From the NCBI GenBank assembly GCA_047619485.1, contig JBLHKE010000003.1, positions 1 to 40,996 on the forward strand: a stretch of 40,996 nt of DNA. The letters are read 5' to 3'. Shown here one piece after another: positions 27,870 through 37,700 of the stretch. How positions within the stretch are numbered: the stretch's first letter is position 1; each line of letters begins with the position of its first letter. The notes under the pieces are model-generated. The model was not told where the DNA came from. It ran no database searches and saw only the letters and a list, made by a program, of their open reading frames with translations. The DNA is from JBLHKE01 sp047619485 (GTDB taxonomy: Bacteria > Verrucomicrobiota > Verrucomicrobiia > Verrucomicrobiales > DEV007). The translations under genes were made by a program, and so were the position numbers.

Positions 27870-28808
27870 ATGATCTCCGAGCTACTCGAGCAATACACCC
27901 ACTACCACCGGCTCGTCGCCTCCACGCAACTTGTCCTAGCCATGTTCGGTATGGGCATTGTGACCCACCCCCGCGCCTTCCTGGAGATCGCGCTGGAGCC
28001 GAAACCAATGATCGTCGGCATCCTGTTCCAGCTAGTCGGCATCCCGCTTCTCACCGTGGCGATGGTCTACTTCATCGAGTTGCCCCCAGAGATCGTAGTG
28101 GGCTTTTTCATGGTGGCCGCCATGCCGGGCGGATCGATGTCGAACATCTACACCTACCTAGGCAAAGGCAACGCGGCGCTGTCGGTCGCATTGACCGGGG
28201 TGATGACACTGCTCGCCCTCGTCACCGCGCCGCTGATCCTGAAGATGTTCGCCGCCGAACACATTCCGCCGGAGATCACCATGCCCGTGGGCACGATCAT
28301 GAGGGAGATCTTCGTGTTCCTCCTGCTGCCGCTCGCCATCGGCATGGCACTCGGCCGCCGCCTCCCCGTCCGCTCAGCCATGCTGATGTCGAATTGGACG
28401 GTGCGCGCCAGCCTCGTGGTGCTCGGGATTCTCGTCATCGGCTCGCTCGGCAGCGGGAGCATCGATTTCACCCTCTACGGCCCCCGCATCCCGCTGCTCG
28501 TATTCCTCTACTGCCTCGTCATCCAGATCATCAGCCTGCGCGGCTCGCGCCACGTATTGAAGTTCTCCCTGAGCGACTCCACCGCGCTCGGGATCGAGTC
28601 GACCATGAAGAACATCAACCTCAGCCTGCTCATCGCCGCCTCGCTATTCAGTCTCGAGGGCGACAACTCGAACTTCGGCGCCGGCGTCCTCTTCGTCCTC
28701 CTACTCTACGGCGGCATCAGCCTGGGCGTCGCGGCCGTCCCTGCCATCACCAGCATCCGCCATATCAAGAGGGCGTCTAGGGACGAGGACGCGGGCAATG
28801 AGATCTGA
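27870..28808 (+). CDS. SBF-family (bile acid:sodium symporter-like) transporter
   Basis: A 312-residue polytopic membrane protein with about nine hydrophobic segments. It shows the SBF-family phrases PGGSMSN (about 90-96), with the following helix 'LSVALTGVMTLLALVTAPL', and ESTMKNINLSLL (about 243-254), where the crossing helices and sodium sites lie in the bile-acid transporter fold. Members move bile acids, pantoate, other organic anions or arsenite, mostly by sodium symport. The position inside the cluster suggests movement of a precursor or product, but a general uptake role is equally possible. It is divergent from desaturase copy 1. Confidence 0.85.
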   Translation: MISELLEQYTHYHRLVASTQLVLAMFGMGIVTHPRAFLEIALEPKPMIVGILFQLVGIPLLTVAMVYFIELPPEIVVGFFMVAAMPGGSMSNIYTYLGKGNAALSVALTGVMTLLALVTAPLILKMFAAEHIPPEITMPVGTIMREIFVFLLLPLAIGMALGRRLPVRSAMLMSNWTVRASLVVLGILVIGSLGSGSIDFTLYGPRIPLLVFLYCLVIQIISLRGSRHVLKFSLSDSTALGIESTMKNINLSLLIAASLFSLEGDNSNFGAGVLFVLLLYGGISLGVAAVPAITSIRHIKRASRDEDAGNEI

Positions 28809-28933
28809 GGCGCTTCTCAAGAATCGAGCCTCAAATGACAAAAAATGCGGCAACAATGGGCAAAACTGCTTCAAAGTAGCAAAATGACAAAACGTTCACT
28901 AGATTTCGCCATTTCGTACTAAGATACTGATTC

Positions 28934-29521
28934 ATGAAAACACTTTCCTTCCTTACCGCAGCACTCGTCACTCTCGGTGCGGGGTTATTTTATCTCTCGA
29001 CCACCACCGAAGCTGACGAGCCCGCCCCTCAAAAAACGATCAAGGCGAACGAGGATGGACTGAAACTCAACGGTTCCGCAACAAGGGCAGTCTTGGCCGG
29101 GACAGTGAAGGTCTACCAGGTAGGGCTCTATGTCGCCAATCCGACCAAGGATGAAAAGCTGATCTTCGCTGACCGCAAGAAAAAGCGCGTTCAAATCAAG
29201 ATGCTGCGCGAAGTCACCGGAAAGAGATTTGATTCCACGATCAGAAAGAACATTAAAAGGAACTATTCCGACGCCGAGCAGAAAAAATACTCGAAGCAAA
29301 ACGAACAATTTTTGAACTGCTTCGTTGAGAAAATTCTCGCAAAGAATAGCGTCGTGGATATCGATTTCATCCCAGGCAAAGGGACCGAGATATTGATTGA
29401 TCGGAAAAGGGTCGACTTGATCCCGGGCGACGAATATTATCATGTTCTACTCCGGCTCTGGATCGGAGATCCCCTGCAAAAGTCGATTAAAGAGGGTCTG
29501 CTGAAAGGCGAACCAAGCTAA
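28934..29521 (+). CDS. Exported chalcone-isomerase-like protein
   Basis: A 195-residue protein with a signal peptide (MKTLSFLTAALVTLGAGLFY, then STTTEADE) and a chalcone-isomerase-like domain: 'LKLNGSATRAVLAGTVKVYQVGLYV', 'VQIKMLREVTGKRF' and a C-terminal 'LLRLWIGDPLQKSIKEGLL', the 'WLGD.P.S..L...LLG' ending typical of bacterial members. Most bacterial homologs are exported, lack a proven isomerase reaction and may bind fatty acids. It is the first gene of a tight + strand trio: the lipoprotein hydrolase starts 3 bases after its stop and the methyltransferase 20 bases further on. Acyl-chain binding at the envelope would fit the cluster but is inference. Confidence 0.75.
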   Translation: MKTLSFLTAALVTLGAGLFYLSTTTEADEPAPQKTIKANEDGLKLNGSATRAVLAGTVKVYQVGLYVANPTKDEKLIFADRKKKRVQIKMLREVTGKRFDSTIRKNIKRNYSDAEQKKYSKQNEQFLNCFVEKILAKNSVVDIDFIPGKGTEILIDRKRVDLIPGDEYYHVLLRLWIGDPLQKSIKEGLLKGEPS

Positions 29522-29524
29522 AAC

Positions 29525-31171
29525 ATGAACCATACCCGCCAGATTCTCTTATTGGTGATCAGCACTTCCCTGCTGTTCTCAGGCTGCTCTACCTACTCGA
29601 AGATGAAGGGCAAACGGGGATCAGCACTGACTGAGACCGCAACACAGAAGCAGCTTCAAAAATCACTGAGGAAGGATTCTGGCCAACCACTCTTACAACT
29701 TGGTAATCTCCTCGATGCGGCAGATACGGCACGTTTGAAGCTACAGGCTTCCCCGGCGAATACCCTCGCCCAAGCAGACTACAATTTCGCGGTCAGCCGG
29801 GTCGTCGAAATCGTCGAGGAGGAGAAGCTCGCCCTCTGGGACACCCCCGCCGCATGTGCATCCGCTACAGGTGAAGGCTGGAGCCTCAGTCTAAATGTGC
29901 CGAACTCGCGACCTGAGTACCATCCTTCCAAATTCCAGTTATTACCTGCTGATCGGTTCGAGTTCAAAGGGAAACTTATAGGTGAAAGAATACTCAAACA
30001 GGGACTCGGGGCACCAATCGTCGCGGTCGGAAAGGACTTGGACTACACGGCAATTGATGAGTTCGCTCTGGGAAAACAAATATTCTATGGCATGACTGCC
30101 GTGATCCGATTTGACGGTAGGAATTGTAACCTGAACCTCATCGACCCGCTCGAGAACGAGACTATAGATCTCGATGGTCACAGCTACACTCTAGGGGCTG
30201 ATTTCCAGGCTCCCCTTGCACTAGGCCTTGCTGAAATGAGTCCGAGAAAGAGAGAACTCGGAGGAATGTTCGCGCCTTCCAAGGACAAGTACTCGGCGCG
30301 ATTGTCGCGACTCCAACCTTATAATTCTGAAAAGATCCCTATTCTATTTATCCATGGTCTGGGGGACTCACGCGCGACGTGGTTGCCCATGATCGACTTC
30401 CTCAGGCAGGATGCAAATATTCGGCAACACTACCAGTTCTGGTGTTTTAGCTACCCGACCGGTCTCCCCTACGCGCTCAGCACGGCCCACCTCCGTAGCC
30501 AGCTAGACAAATTCTCGCAACGCTATCCAGACCACAAAGACATCGTCGTCGTCGGCCACAGCATGGGCGGAATGATTAGCCGCCTGCTGATTACAGACAG
30601 CGGTATGAAAATCTGGGATGCCGTCTACGACAAACCGCCCGGGGAGATGCCCTTCAGCGAGGATACCCGCCAGACGCTTAGCGATGCCCTCATTTTTGAG
30701 GCACGCCCAGATATCTCCCGCGTCATCTACGCATCCGCCTCCCACCGCGGCAGCGACAAGGCCACCAATGTCCTCGGCCGGCTCGGCGCAAAGATCATCG
30801 GGGATCCGATAGCTGAAAGTGCGCTTACTAGAGAGGCGATCGAGTACGCCCGCGAGATCCCCTCACGCCCGAAAAAAGATCACCTGCCGAATAGCGTCGA
30901 TGCCCTCGATCCTGACAACATGTTCCTGAAATTGGTCGATGCCCTCCCACCCAAGAGCGGGATCCCCTACCACTCGATCATCGGGGATCGCGGCAAGGGA
31001 GGCAATCTCGACCACTCCAAACCAGTGAGCAGCGACGGGATCGTTCCCTACTGGAGTAGCCACTTAGATGGGGCCGCGAGCGAAGTGATCATACCGAGCG
31101 GTCACTGGTCGATTCACCACGAGCGCGGGATGGAGGAGACCAAGAAAATCCTGCTCCAACATCTGCAATAG
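29525..31171 (+). CDS. Lipoprotein alpha/beta hydrolase (esterase/lipase-like)
   Basis: A 548-residue protein. The N-terminus MNHTRQILLLVISTSLLFSG is followed by Cys21 in a lipobox (LLFSGC), so it is a likely lipoprotein. The hydrolase core begins at IPILFIHGLGDSRATW (oxyanion HG), with the nucleophile elbow GHSMG (Ser346), an acid candidate in SSDGIVPYWSS and a base candidate in SGHWSIHH near the end. About 270 N-terminal residues precede the core and have no recognised domain. The fold suits ester, thioester or amide hydrolysis or acyl transfer at the periplasmic face. Translation is probably coupled to the chalcone-isomerase-like gene (3-base gap). Confidence 0.85.
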   Translation: MNHTRQILLLVISTSLLFSGCSTYSKMKGKRGSALTETATQKQLQKSLRKDSGQPLLQLGNLLDAADTARLKLQASPANTLAQADYNFAVSRVVEIVEEEKLALWDTPAACASATGEGWSLSLNVPNSRPEYHPSKFQLLPADRFEFKGKLIGERILKQGLGAPIVAVGKDLDYTAIDEFALGKQIFYGMTAVIRFDGRNCNLNLIDPLENETIDLDGHSYTLGADFQAPLALGLAEMSPRKRELGGMFAPSKDKYSARLSRLQPYNSEKIPILFIHGLGDSRATWLPMIDFLRQDANIRQHYQFWCFSYPTGLPYALSTAHLRSQLDKFSQRYPDHKDIVVVGHSMGGMISRLLITDSGMKIWDAVYDKPPGEMPFSEDTRQTLSDALIFEARPDISRVIYASASHRGSDKATNVLGRLGAKIIGDPIAESALTREAIEYAREIPSRPKKDHLPNSVDALDPDNMFLKLVDALPPKSGIPYHSIIGDRGKGGNLDHSKPVSSDGIVPYWSSHLDGAASEVIIPSGHWSIHHERGMEETKKILLQHLQ

Positions 31172-31191
31172 CCCACCAACTCGTTTTTCTG

Positions 31192-32346
31192 ATGCCGCCC
31201 CCTACTGCGACCAAGTCGCGCCAATTTGATGACGGCGACGCGGCGATCCTGGTCGAGCGTCGCATCGACCCGATGGGTGCCGTCGAGGCCTTGTATTCGG
31301 AGCGCGATTCCGAAATCGCGGAAGCGATCGTCAACAGCTTGAGCCGCCGGATCTTCGATAGCGAGCTCCCCGCCCCTGCAAACCGCCTGAGGCGTCGCGT
31401 TGCGGGGGGGATTTTCAAGTTTTTGAAAGCTACCACCCGCCAGCAGACAAAAACTGACGCCAGCGGCAATGAAGTCATTGCCTACCACAACCCGATTCTG
31501 AAACGATCGGGTCACCCGTATGCGATGACCCTGCTCGAACCATCGAGCGCGCAGTCGGCAAGTTTCGTCGAAGGCGGAGATCCGATGAATGCGCCCTACA
31601 TGATGATCTGCCCGGAGATCTCACAGAATTCCGGCAGATGGGATCGGGTTCTTCTTGCCTCAACGCATGGCCAGGACGTCCAGCTACGATTCATCTTGGA
31701 GGCCAGGGCGACCCTCGCCGCGGCAAAGCGTCGTCTCGATCAGGGGAAATCAGTGAGGCTAAAGGCTGCTGCTGCCGGAACCGGGCTCAACATGATCCTC
31801 GTCTTCGACCGCCTCGCGCGCGAGGGATACGACCCATCGCTCATCAGCGCGACGATCACCGACCGCTGCCCGCACAACGTGATCAAGTCCAAGCGTCTGC
31901 TGTCGAAACTCGCGACCACGAGCGTGCATTTCAACGATTCCGGCGTCGCTAGCGGGATCTGGGCCAGGGAAGAAGATCTCCTGGCCGCAGAGCATGATGA
32001 CAGTGAACCTTTCGACATTGTCACCCTCGTCGGTATCCTCGAATATTTTCGCGGCTTCACCTCCGGCTCCATGGAGGAGTTCCACAATCACCCCATCGTG
32101 GGTGACGCGTCTGAAGCCGAGCAGCTGATCGCAAAAATTGGCAATTCGATCGCCACCTCCGGCGCCCTGATCGCGAATACCTACCGGACAGAAATCGGCG
32201 GGCGCATCCTGGAAATCTTCGGCAAACAATTGCGCTATCGAACCCAAGAGGATCTGCATCAGCTTCTAGCGACGGCCGAATTCGCCCCATTGCACACGAC
32301 GGGCAGCGGCAATATCTACGACGTAGAAGTCTACGAAAAGCGCTAA
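31192..32346 (+). CDS. Probable class I SAM-dependent methyltransferase
   Basis: A 384-residue cytoplasmic protein. The middle of the chain has Rossmann-type methyltransferase landmarks: VRLKAAAAGTGLNM (motif I, about 188-201), an acidic residue after the second strand in ISATITDRC, and FDIVTLVGILEYF as motif IV. The first ~130 residues have no recognised domain and contain 'HGQDVQLRF' just before the fold. The methyl acceptor cannot be deduced; O- or N-methylation of the cluster product is plausible. It is the last gene of the + strand trio and converges on desaturase copy 2, with 21 bases between stops. Confidence 0.6.
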   Translation: MPPPTATKSRQFDDGDAAILVERRIDPMGAVEALYSERDSEIAEAIVNSLSRRIFDSELPAPANRLRRRVAGGIFKFLKATTRQQTKTDASGNEVIAYHNPILKRSGHPYAMTLLEPSSAQSASFVEGGDPMNAPYMMICPEISQNSGRWDRVLLASTHGQDVQLRFILEARATLAAAKRRLDQGKSVRLKAAAAGTGLNMILVFDRLAREGYDPSLISATITDRCPHNVIKSKRLLSKLATTSVHFNDSGVASGIWAREEDLLAAEHDDSEPFDIVTLVGILEYFRGFTSGSMEEFHNHPIVGDASEAEQLIAKIGNSIATSGALIANTYRTEIGGRILEIFGKQLRYRTQEDLHQLLATAEFAPLHTTGSGNIYDVEVYEKR

Positions 32347-32367
32347 TTACGGCCTGCCGGAATTCGG

Positions 32368-33333
32368 CTAGGGAGCTTCAGTTTTTTCGCCGAGTTCCCT
32401 TGTCCACTGCCCACCTACTTGTGGATCCCACAGGCGGGAGAACAGATGCACGAGGGCTGCGCGGTAGTGTGGGAAGGGAGGAATCTCGTCATTGGCCTCC
32501 GGCAAGAGCTTGTCCACGTGTTCCGGTAGATCCCCATGAGGAATGTTGCGCTTGATGTGGTGGACTCCGTGCAAGGGCTCGTGAAGCAACGTCACTGAAA
32601 ACACACGCCCGAGCCAAGTGTTTGCCACAATACTGCGCGTCGCGCTCTTGGAGGTGTTCCCATTCAAGCCGACATGCTCGATATATTTGCGCCAGCTCTG
32701 CAAGTTGGCTGCGATGAATCCAGGGATAAAATAGTTCCACAGGAAGAACTGCCACAGATTGAACCGGGCGACAATGTAGTAGGTCACGGCCCAGAACAAA
32801 ACCGTCGCCGCACCCTCGATCCAGATCTTGCGACGTACCCGCTTGTTCCGAATCGGAGAATCTCGTTTGAAGAATACCCGCCAGAAGAGGAAAGGCGTGA
32901 AAACCATGCCAAAATTCAATTCGATGAAGGCCGCTAGCCGCCGCGCCCAGCGGGGCTTGGTGGGGTCGACGAAGGGCCAGAGTTCAACATCCTTCTCGCC
33001 AGCTAGATGCATATGGTGAGTCTGATGCGTGACCCGGTAGAGCGTAAAACTGATGTAACTTCCGATCCCGAGGAGCACCCCATCGATCTCGTTCATGAGG
33101 CGTCCTTTGCGCAGGGATCCGTGCGTGGCCTCGTGGAACCCGATCAACAGCCCATGCATCAAGTGGCTAGCTACTAGCACCAGCGGGATCATCAGCCAGA
33201 TCCAGCCCTTGTAGACACTGAGAGCGAGCAGCGCCTGAACCGAATAGAATGTGAGCGTCACCATCGGGAACGCTAGGTGGCTGATCCAGGGTTTAACCGG
33301 CTGGTACTCGATTGTCTGTTCTGCCGCACTCAT
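32368..33333 (-). CDS. Membrane fatty-acid desaturase (copy 2)
   Basis: A 321-residue paralog of the desaturase at 26616-27581, the same length and collinear throughout. Histidine boxes: HEATH after HLMHGLLIGF, HQTHHMHL and HEPLHGVHHI. Shared phrases such as KGWIWL, EKDVELWPFV, NLQSWRKYIEHVGL and SATRSI are nearly identical, so the pair arose by duplication. Its ATG lies 9 bases after the stop of the condensation-domain gene, so PKS2, C protein and this desaturase form one transcription unit. This ties at least this copy to polyketide tailoring; the site of desaturation or hydroxylation is unknown. Confidence 0.9.
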   Translation of the reverse strand: MSAAEQTIEYQPVKPWISHLAFPMVTLTFYSVQALLALSVYKGWIWLMIPLVLVASHLMHGLLIGFHEATHGSLRKGRLMNEIDGVLLGIGSYISFTLYRVTHQTHHMHLAGEKDVELWPFVDPTKPRWARRLAAFIELNFGMVFTPFLFWRVFFKRDSPIRNKRVRRKIWIEGAATVLFWAVTYYIVARFNLWQFFLWNYFIPGFIAANLQSWRKYIEHVGLNGNTSKSATRSIVANTWLGRVFSVTLLHEPLHGVHHIKRNIPHGDLPEHVDKLLPEANDEIPPFPHYRAALVHLFSRLWDPQVGGQWTRELGEKTEAP

Positions 33334-33342
33334 ACGGGAAGG

Positions 33343-34725
33343 TTACGACGAGCAACTATCCGGAGACGCGCAAACTTTCGCCAGAACCTGTCGGTAGAGC
33401 TGATCGAGTTCTTCGAGATCCCCACGCGGGACAACCGATGGGCGGAACAGCCAAACAACCTCAAATTTGTCGTCGTCTTCGGTGAGTTCACAGCCGAGAT
33501 CGAAGCGCACCGTCCCGGTCGATCGCGTGCGCAAGCGCGTCGATATTCCCGGCAATTCAATATCTGGGATCGGGTGGTTCTGTAGGGCAAAACGGGTGTC
33601 GAAGATCGCATGGCGATCAGGCGAAGAGCTCTCGCCCAATAGGGACGCCAGTTCGGCAAACGGGATTTCGTGGGCGAACGCGTCCATGGTATGTTCCTGC
33701 ACCTCCTTGACGTGGTCAGAGAACGCACGACCCGGATCGACGTAACCGCGCAACGGGACCACGCCGGCAAAGTACCCCACCGTCTCTTTTACGCCAGCGT
33801 CGCGGCGGTTGGCCACTGGCGTCCCCACAATAACATCGTCGACGCCAGTCCACCGATGCAGGGCGAGCTGAAAGGCGGCGAGGAGCGTGTTGAACAGGGT
33901 TGTCCCCGTGCTCCGAGCGAGACTCCGAACGGCGGTCGAGAGATCCGTCGGCAGCTCGGTGACCCACTTCTCCAAGCGCCCGGTTTTGTCACCACCCGAG
34001 GCCGCTGCATCGAGAAGGCGACGTGATCCGGCGAGGCGATCTTTCCAATAGGCAGCGTGTTCCTCGATCGCAGCCGGGGTCCAACGCGCGCGCTCAGCCG
34101 CACCCCACTCGGTATAGCTGGTTCTCAGTTCCGGCAGGGACTGGCGGATTCCAGAATTCTCCCCGATCTTTCCCAAATCGATCTCGCCCGTGTCCTGGAG
34201 TTCGAGGATATACGCCGTACACAAATCCTCGACAACGGCACCCAGCGTCCATCCATCTGATATAGCGTGGTGCATCGTTAAGGCGAGCACGAAGTCATCC
34301 TCACCCCGGCGCAGCATGTCGAGGCGGTAGAGCGGTTCGCGCATAAAATGAAACGGTTTCGCGAACCCCTCCAACATGATCTCCTCGATTGATTCCGGTC
34401 GCGCCTCCTCCTCGGTAAGCTCCCGATAACGCAACACCGTTTCGCCGGTGCTGCGCACGATCTGCAATGGCCGATCCTTGCCGGGAAGGAACGAGGTGCG
34501 CAACGCCTCCTGGCGTTCAACAACTCTCGCGACCGCCCCTTGGCAATGCTCGAACGTGATCGGCCCCTGGATCTCGAAGAACGAACAGACATGGTTCGCA
34601 GGATCACCGGGGGGCACAGGCGACGTCTCCCACAACTCTCGTTGCGGTAGCGTCAGCGGATGTAGACGTGCCTGTCCGGTCTTTATCCACCGCTTGAGGC
34701 GGGCACGGGGATCTTCGTTTGCCAT
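33343..34725 (-). CDS. Free-standing NRPS-type condensation domain protein
   Basis: A 460-residue protein consisting of a single condensation/acyltransferase domain: an opening HPLTLPQRELWETSP (about 22-36), the catalytic HHAISDG at 152-158 (intact HHxxxDG), 'YFAGVVPLRGYVDP' and an 'FDTRFALQNHP' segment toward the C-terminal half. No A, PCP or thioesterase domain is attached. It begins 11 bases after the upstream PKS stop, so it almost certainly works with that PKS, taking the acyl chain from its ACP and passing it to an amine or alcohol. It thus takes the place of a release domain, as terminal or separate C domains and the LovD acyltransferase do in other systems. The N-terminus is basic (RARLKRWIK), which could meet the acidic PKS tail. 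Confidence 0.9.
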   Translation of the reverse strand: MANEDPRARLKRWIKTGQARLHPLTLPQRELWETSPVPPGDPANHVCSFFEIQGPITFEHCQGAVARVVERQEALRTSFLPGKDRPLQIVRSTGETVLRYRELTEEEARPESIEEIMLEGFAKPFHFMREPLYRLDMLRRGEDDFVLALTMHHAISDGWTLGAVVEDLCTAYILELQDTGEIDLGKIGENSGIRQSLPELRTSYTEWGAAERARWTPAAIEEHAAYWKDRLAGSRRLLDAAASGGDKTGRLEKWVTELPTDLSTAVRSLARSTGTTLFNTLLAAFQLALHRWTGVDDVIVGTPVANRRDAGVKETVGYFAGVVPLRGYVDPGRAFSDHVKEVQEHTMDAFAHEIPFAELASLLGESSSPDRHAIFDTRFALQNHPIPDIELPGISTRLRTRSTGTVRFDLGCELTEDDDKFEVVWLFRPSVVPRGDLEELDQLYRQVLAKVCASPDSCSS

Positions 34726-34736
34726 AGTAATCGGGA

Positions 34737-37700
34737 CTAGCTCGGGGCGGTCTCCATCGGATTATCTTCCATCAGGCTATCCAGATCCTCATCGGAGATC
34801 GCATCGAGATCGACTTCCTCCATCTCGACCGCTTCTTCGACCTCGGCAGGCGCAACGTCGCTGGCTGCCTTGGCCTCGCCTGCAGCGTCACCGCCAATGT
34901 GGTCGGAGATCAACACCCCGATTTGCCCGATCGTCCGAGCACGCATGAGGCTGGTTGGAGGCAAGGTGACACCGATCGAGCTCTCGATCAGGTTTTCGAT
35001 CTCAACGCCCATCAGGGAGTCTAGTCCGAGGTCGGTGAGTGGCTGATCCTCGCGCAAGGTGTCCGGCTTGACCCTGAGGACAGAGCCGACCACATCCTGC
35101 ACAGCCTCAACAATGACGCCGAGGCGCTGGTCGGCCGGTGCAGCATCAATCTTGCCGCGCCAGTCCCCTGCTCCAGAACCGGAGTCATCGACCTCGACCC
35201 CGCCCGCGAACACGCGCTCGAGGAGTGGATTGTCGCCGAGCCCGCGCATCGTCTGGCGCCATTTGGCCCAGTCGACACGGATCGCAGCGGCCTGCGGAAC
35301 ATTGGCATCGAGGAAGGCTTCGAGTAGCGCAGTAACCTCGGGCGGTTCGATCGTCTTGGTGCCTTGGCGAGCTAGGAACTCGGCGACCTTCTCGTTGCGC
35401 GCCACATAGCCTTCACCGCCGAGGGCACCCCAGTTGACCGTGAGGCCAGGGAGCCCTTTCGCATGGCGATAGTGGGCGAGCGAGTCGAGGAAGGCGTTGG
35501 CGGCAGAGTAGTTACCCTGTGCCGGGTTTCCGAACACGCTGGAGATCGAAGAGAACATCACGAAACAATCGAGATCCATGTTCTCGGTCTGCTCGTGGAG
35601 CAACCACCCACCGACAGCCTTCGGTGCGACGACCGACTCGAATCGCTCCGGTGTCAGATCGGCCAGCGGCGCGTCATCGATGACCATCGCCAAGTGGAAT
35701 ACGCCCTTCAGCGGATGCCCGGCAGCCTTGATGTTGTCGAAAGCTTTCTCCACGTCGGCAGCAGAGCTCACATCGGCTGCCTCGATTACCACGTCGGCAC
35801 CGAATCGCTTCATGTGCTCGACAAACTCGGTCGCACCAGGCGTCTCGAGCCCCCGGCGACCGGTCAGCACGAGATGGCGGGCACCACATTCTACAAGCCA
35901 GTTGGAGAGGACCTTGCCGAAGCCTCCAAGTCCACCAGTGATGAGATACGTCGCTTCTGGATCGACTTGAAAGTCCGGACGTGGCACTTCACCACGACGG
36001 ACAACGAACGGGTCAGCGAACGAGATGACGACTTTGCCGGTGTGTTTGCCAGCCGCCATCAGACGGAAGGCTGCATCAACACGACTTGCCGGGAACGTCC
36101 GGTATGGCAGTGGCGTCAGTGCGCGTTTCTCAAGCAGGCCATTGATCTCCCCCAGCAGATCGCGGGTCAATTCCTCGTCACCCGCAAACACAGCATCCAT
36201 CGCCACGACGTGGAAGGACGCATTCTTTCGCAGTGACCAGAGCGGCAGGCGCGAGTTCATGTAGATGTCGCGCTTGCCAATTTCGACGAAGCGGCCGTAC
36301 TCTGCGAGACATGAGAGCCCCATCGGGATCGCTTCAGCGGCGAGAGCGTTCAGGACAACATCGACTCCGCGACGATCGGTCAATTCCATCACGCGCTCGG
36401 CGAAGTCACCACGGCGTGAATCGATCACCTCTGCGACACCCAGAGTTTTCAACAGTTCGCGCTTAGCCGGGCTGCCAGCAGATGCGATGACGTTGGCTCC
36501 GAGGTGGTGGGCGATCTGGATCGCAGCCATGCCAACTCCACCAGCACCAGCGTGGACCAAGATCCACTCGCCGGCGCGCACGCGGGCGGCCTGGTTGAGA
36601 GCATGCCAAGATGTCATGAACACGACCGGGATGGTCGCTGCCTCCTCGTAGGAGATCCCCTCTGGCAGGCGCACGACATCGGCGCTGCGCGCTATGCTGT
36701 GCGTGGCGATACCGAAGGTGGCAAGGCCGTAGACGTCATCCCCGACGGCAAGATGATCGACTCCTTCGCCCACGGCGACGACTTCGCCAGCGACCTCGTC
36801 ACCATACATGCGGGCGTCAGCGGTCTCCGCAGGATAGAGCGCGAGCGCTTTCAAAACGTCGCGGAAGTTCATGCCAGCCGCCTTCACCTTGATCAGGACT
36901 TCGCCCTTAGCTGGCTGCTCTTGGACAAACGGTGTGAACCGAAGGCTGTCGAGGATGCCACGCTCCCGCGAGTTCAAGCGGAGAGGAATTTCTGGATCGA
37001 GCGGCTTCTCTGCCAACGGGAGCCCACGTGAGAGTCGTTGCACGTAACGAGCCTCATCCCTGAGGGCGATCTCGCGCTCGACCGCCTCGTCGATCAATTC
37101 GGCAAACAGTAGTCCCGCGTCAGTCGCTGATACGGTTGGCGACAAGTCGATGCTGCGCCAGGTGATGCCCGGATTCTCGCTGAGCATAACCCGGTAGAGG
37201 CCGATTGCCGGAGCTTGTCCGACCGCTACGGAATCGAGGTTGCGACCAACCGGTTGCGCTCCGCGCGTCACCAGATCGACGCCAACCCCACCCGCTGGAG
37301 CAAAGTCGCCGAGCGCATGAGCAAAGTTCAACAAGGCAGTGATTCCGGCCATCAGCTTCGAGCCATTCTCACCGAGCTCATCGCCGGAGCTCCATAGGTA
37401 GACCAGTCGTTGCGGCGAATCGTCCTCGTTCCAGGATTGGAATAGCTTGCCCCAATCTGCGGCATCATCAGCACGAATTGTGTAGTTGTCGCCATCCTGA
37501 TTGTAAGCATCGCCACGAGACACGACCCGGCAGCGCGCACCCGCTGCAGCCAGAGCATCGGCGACGCCTTTGCCAACCTCGTCATCTTCTGCGAACAGCA
37601 CCCAAGACTTCTCTTCGAGTTCGACCGGCTCTTGCCCGCCCTCCTCGACTACTGGTTCTTCCCAAGCCTTGCGCGCGAGCAGACCGATCTGACCTTCCCC

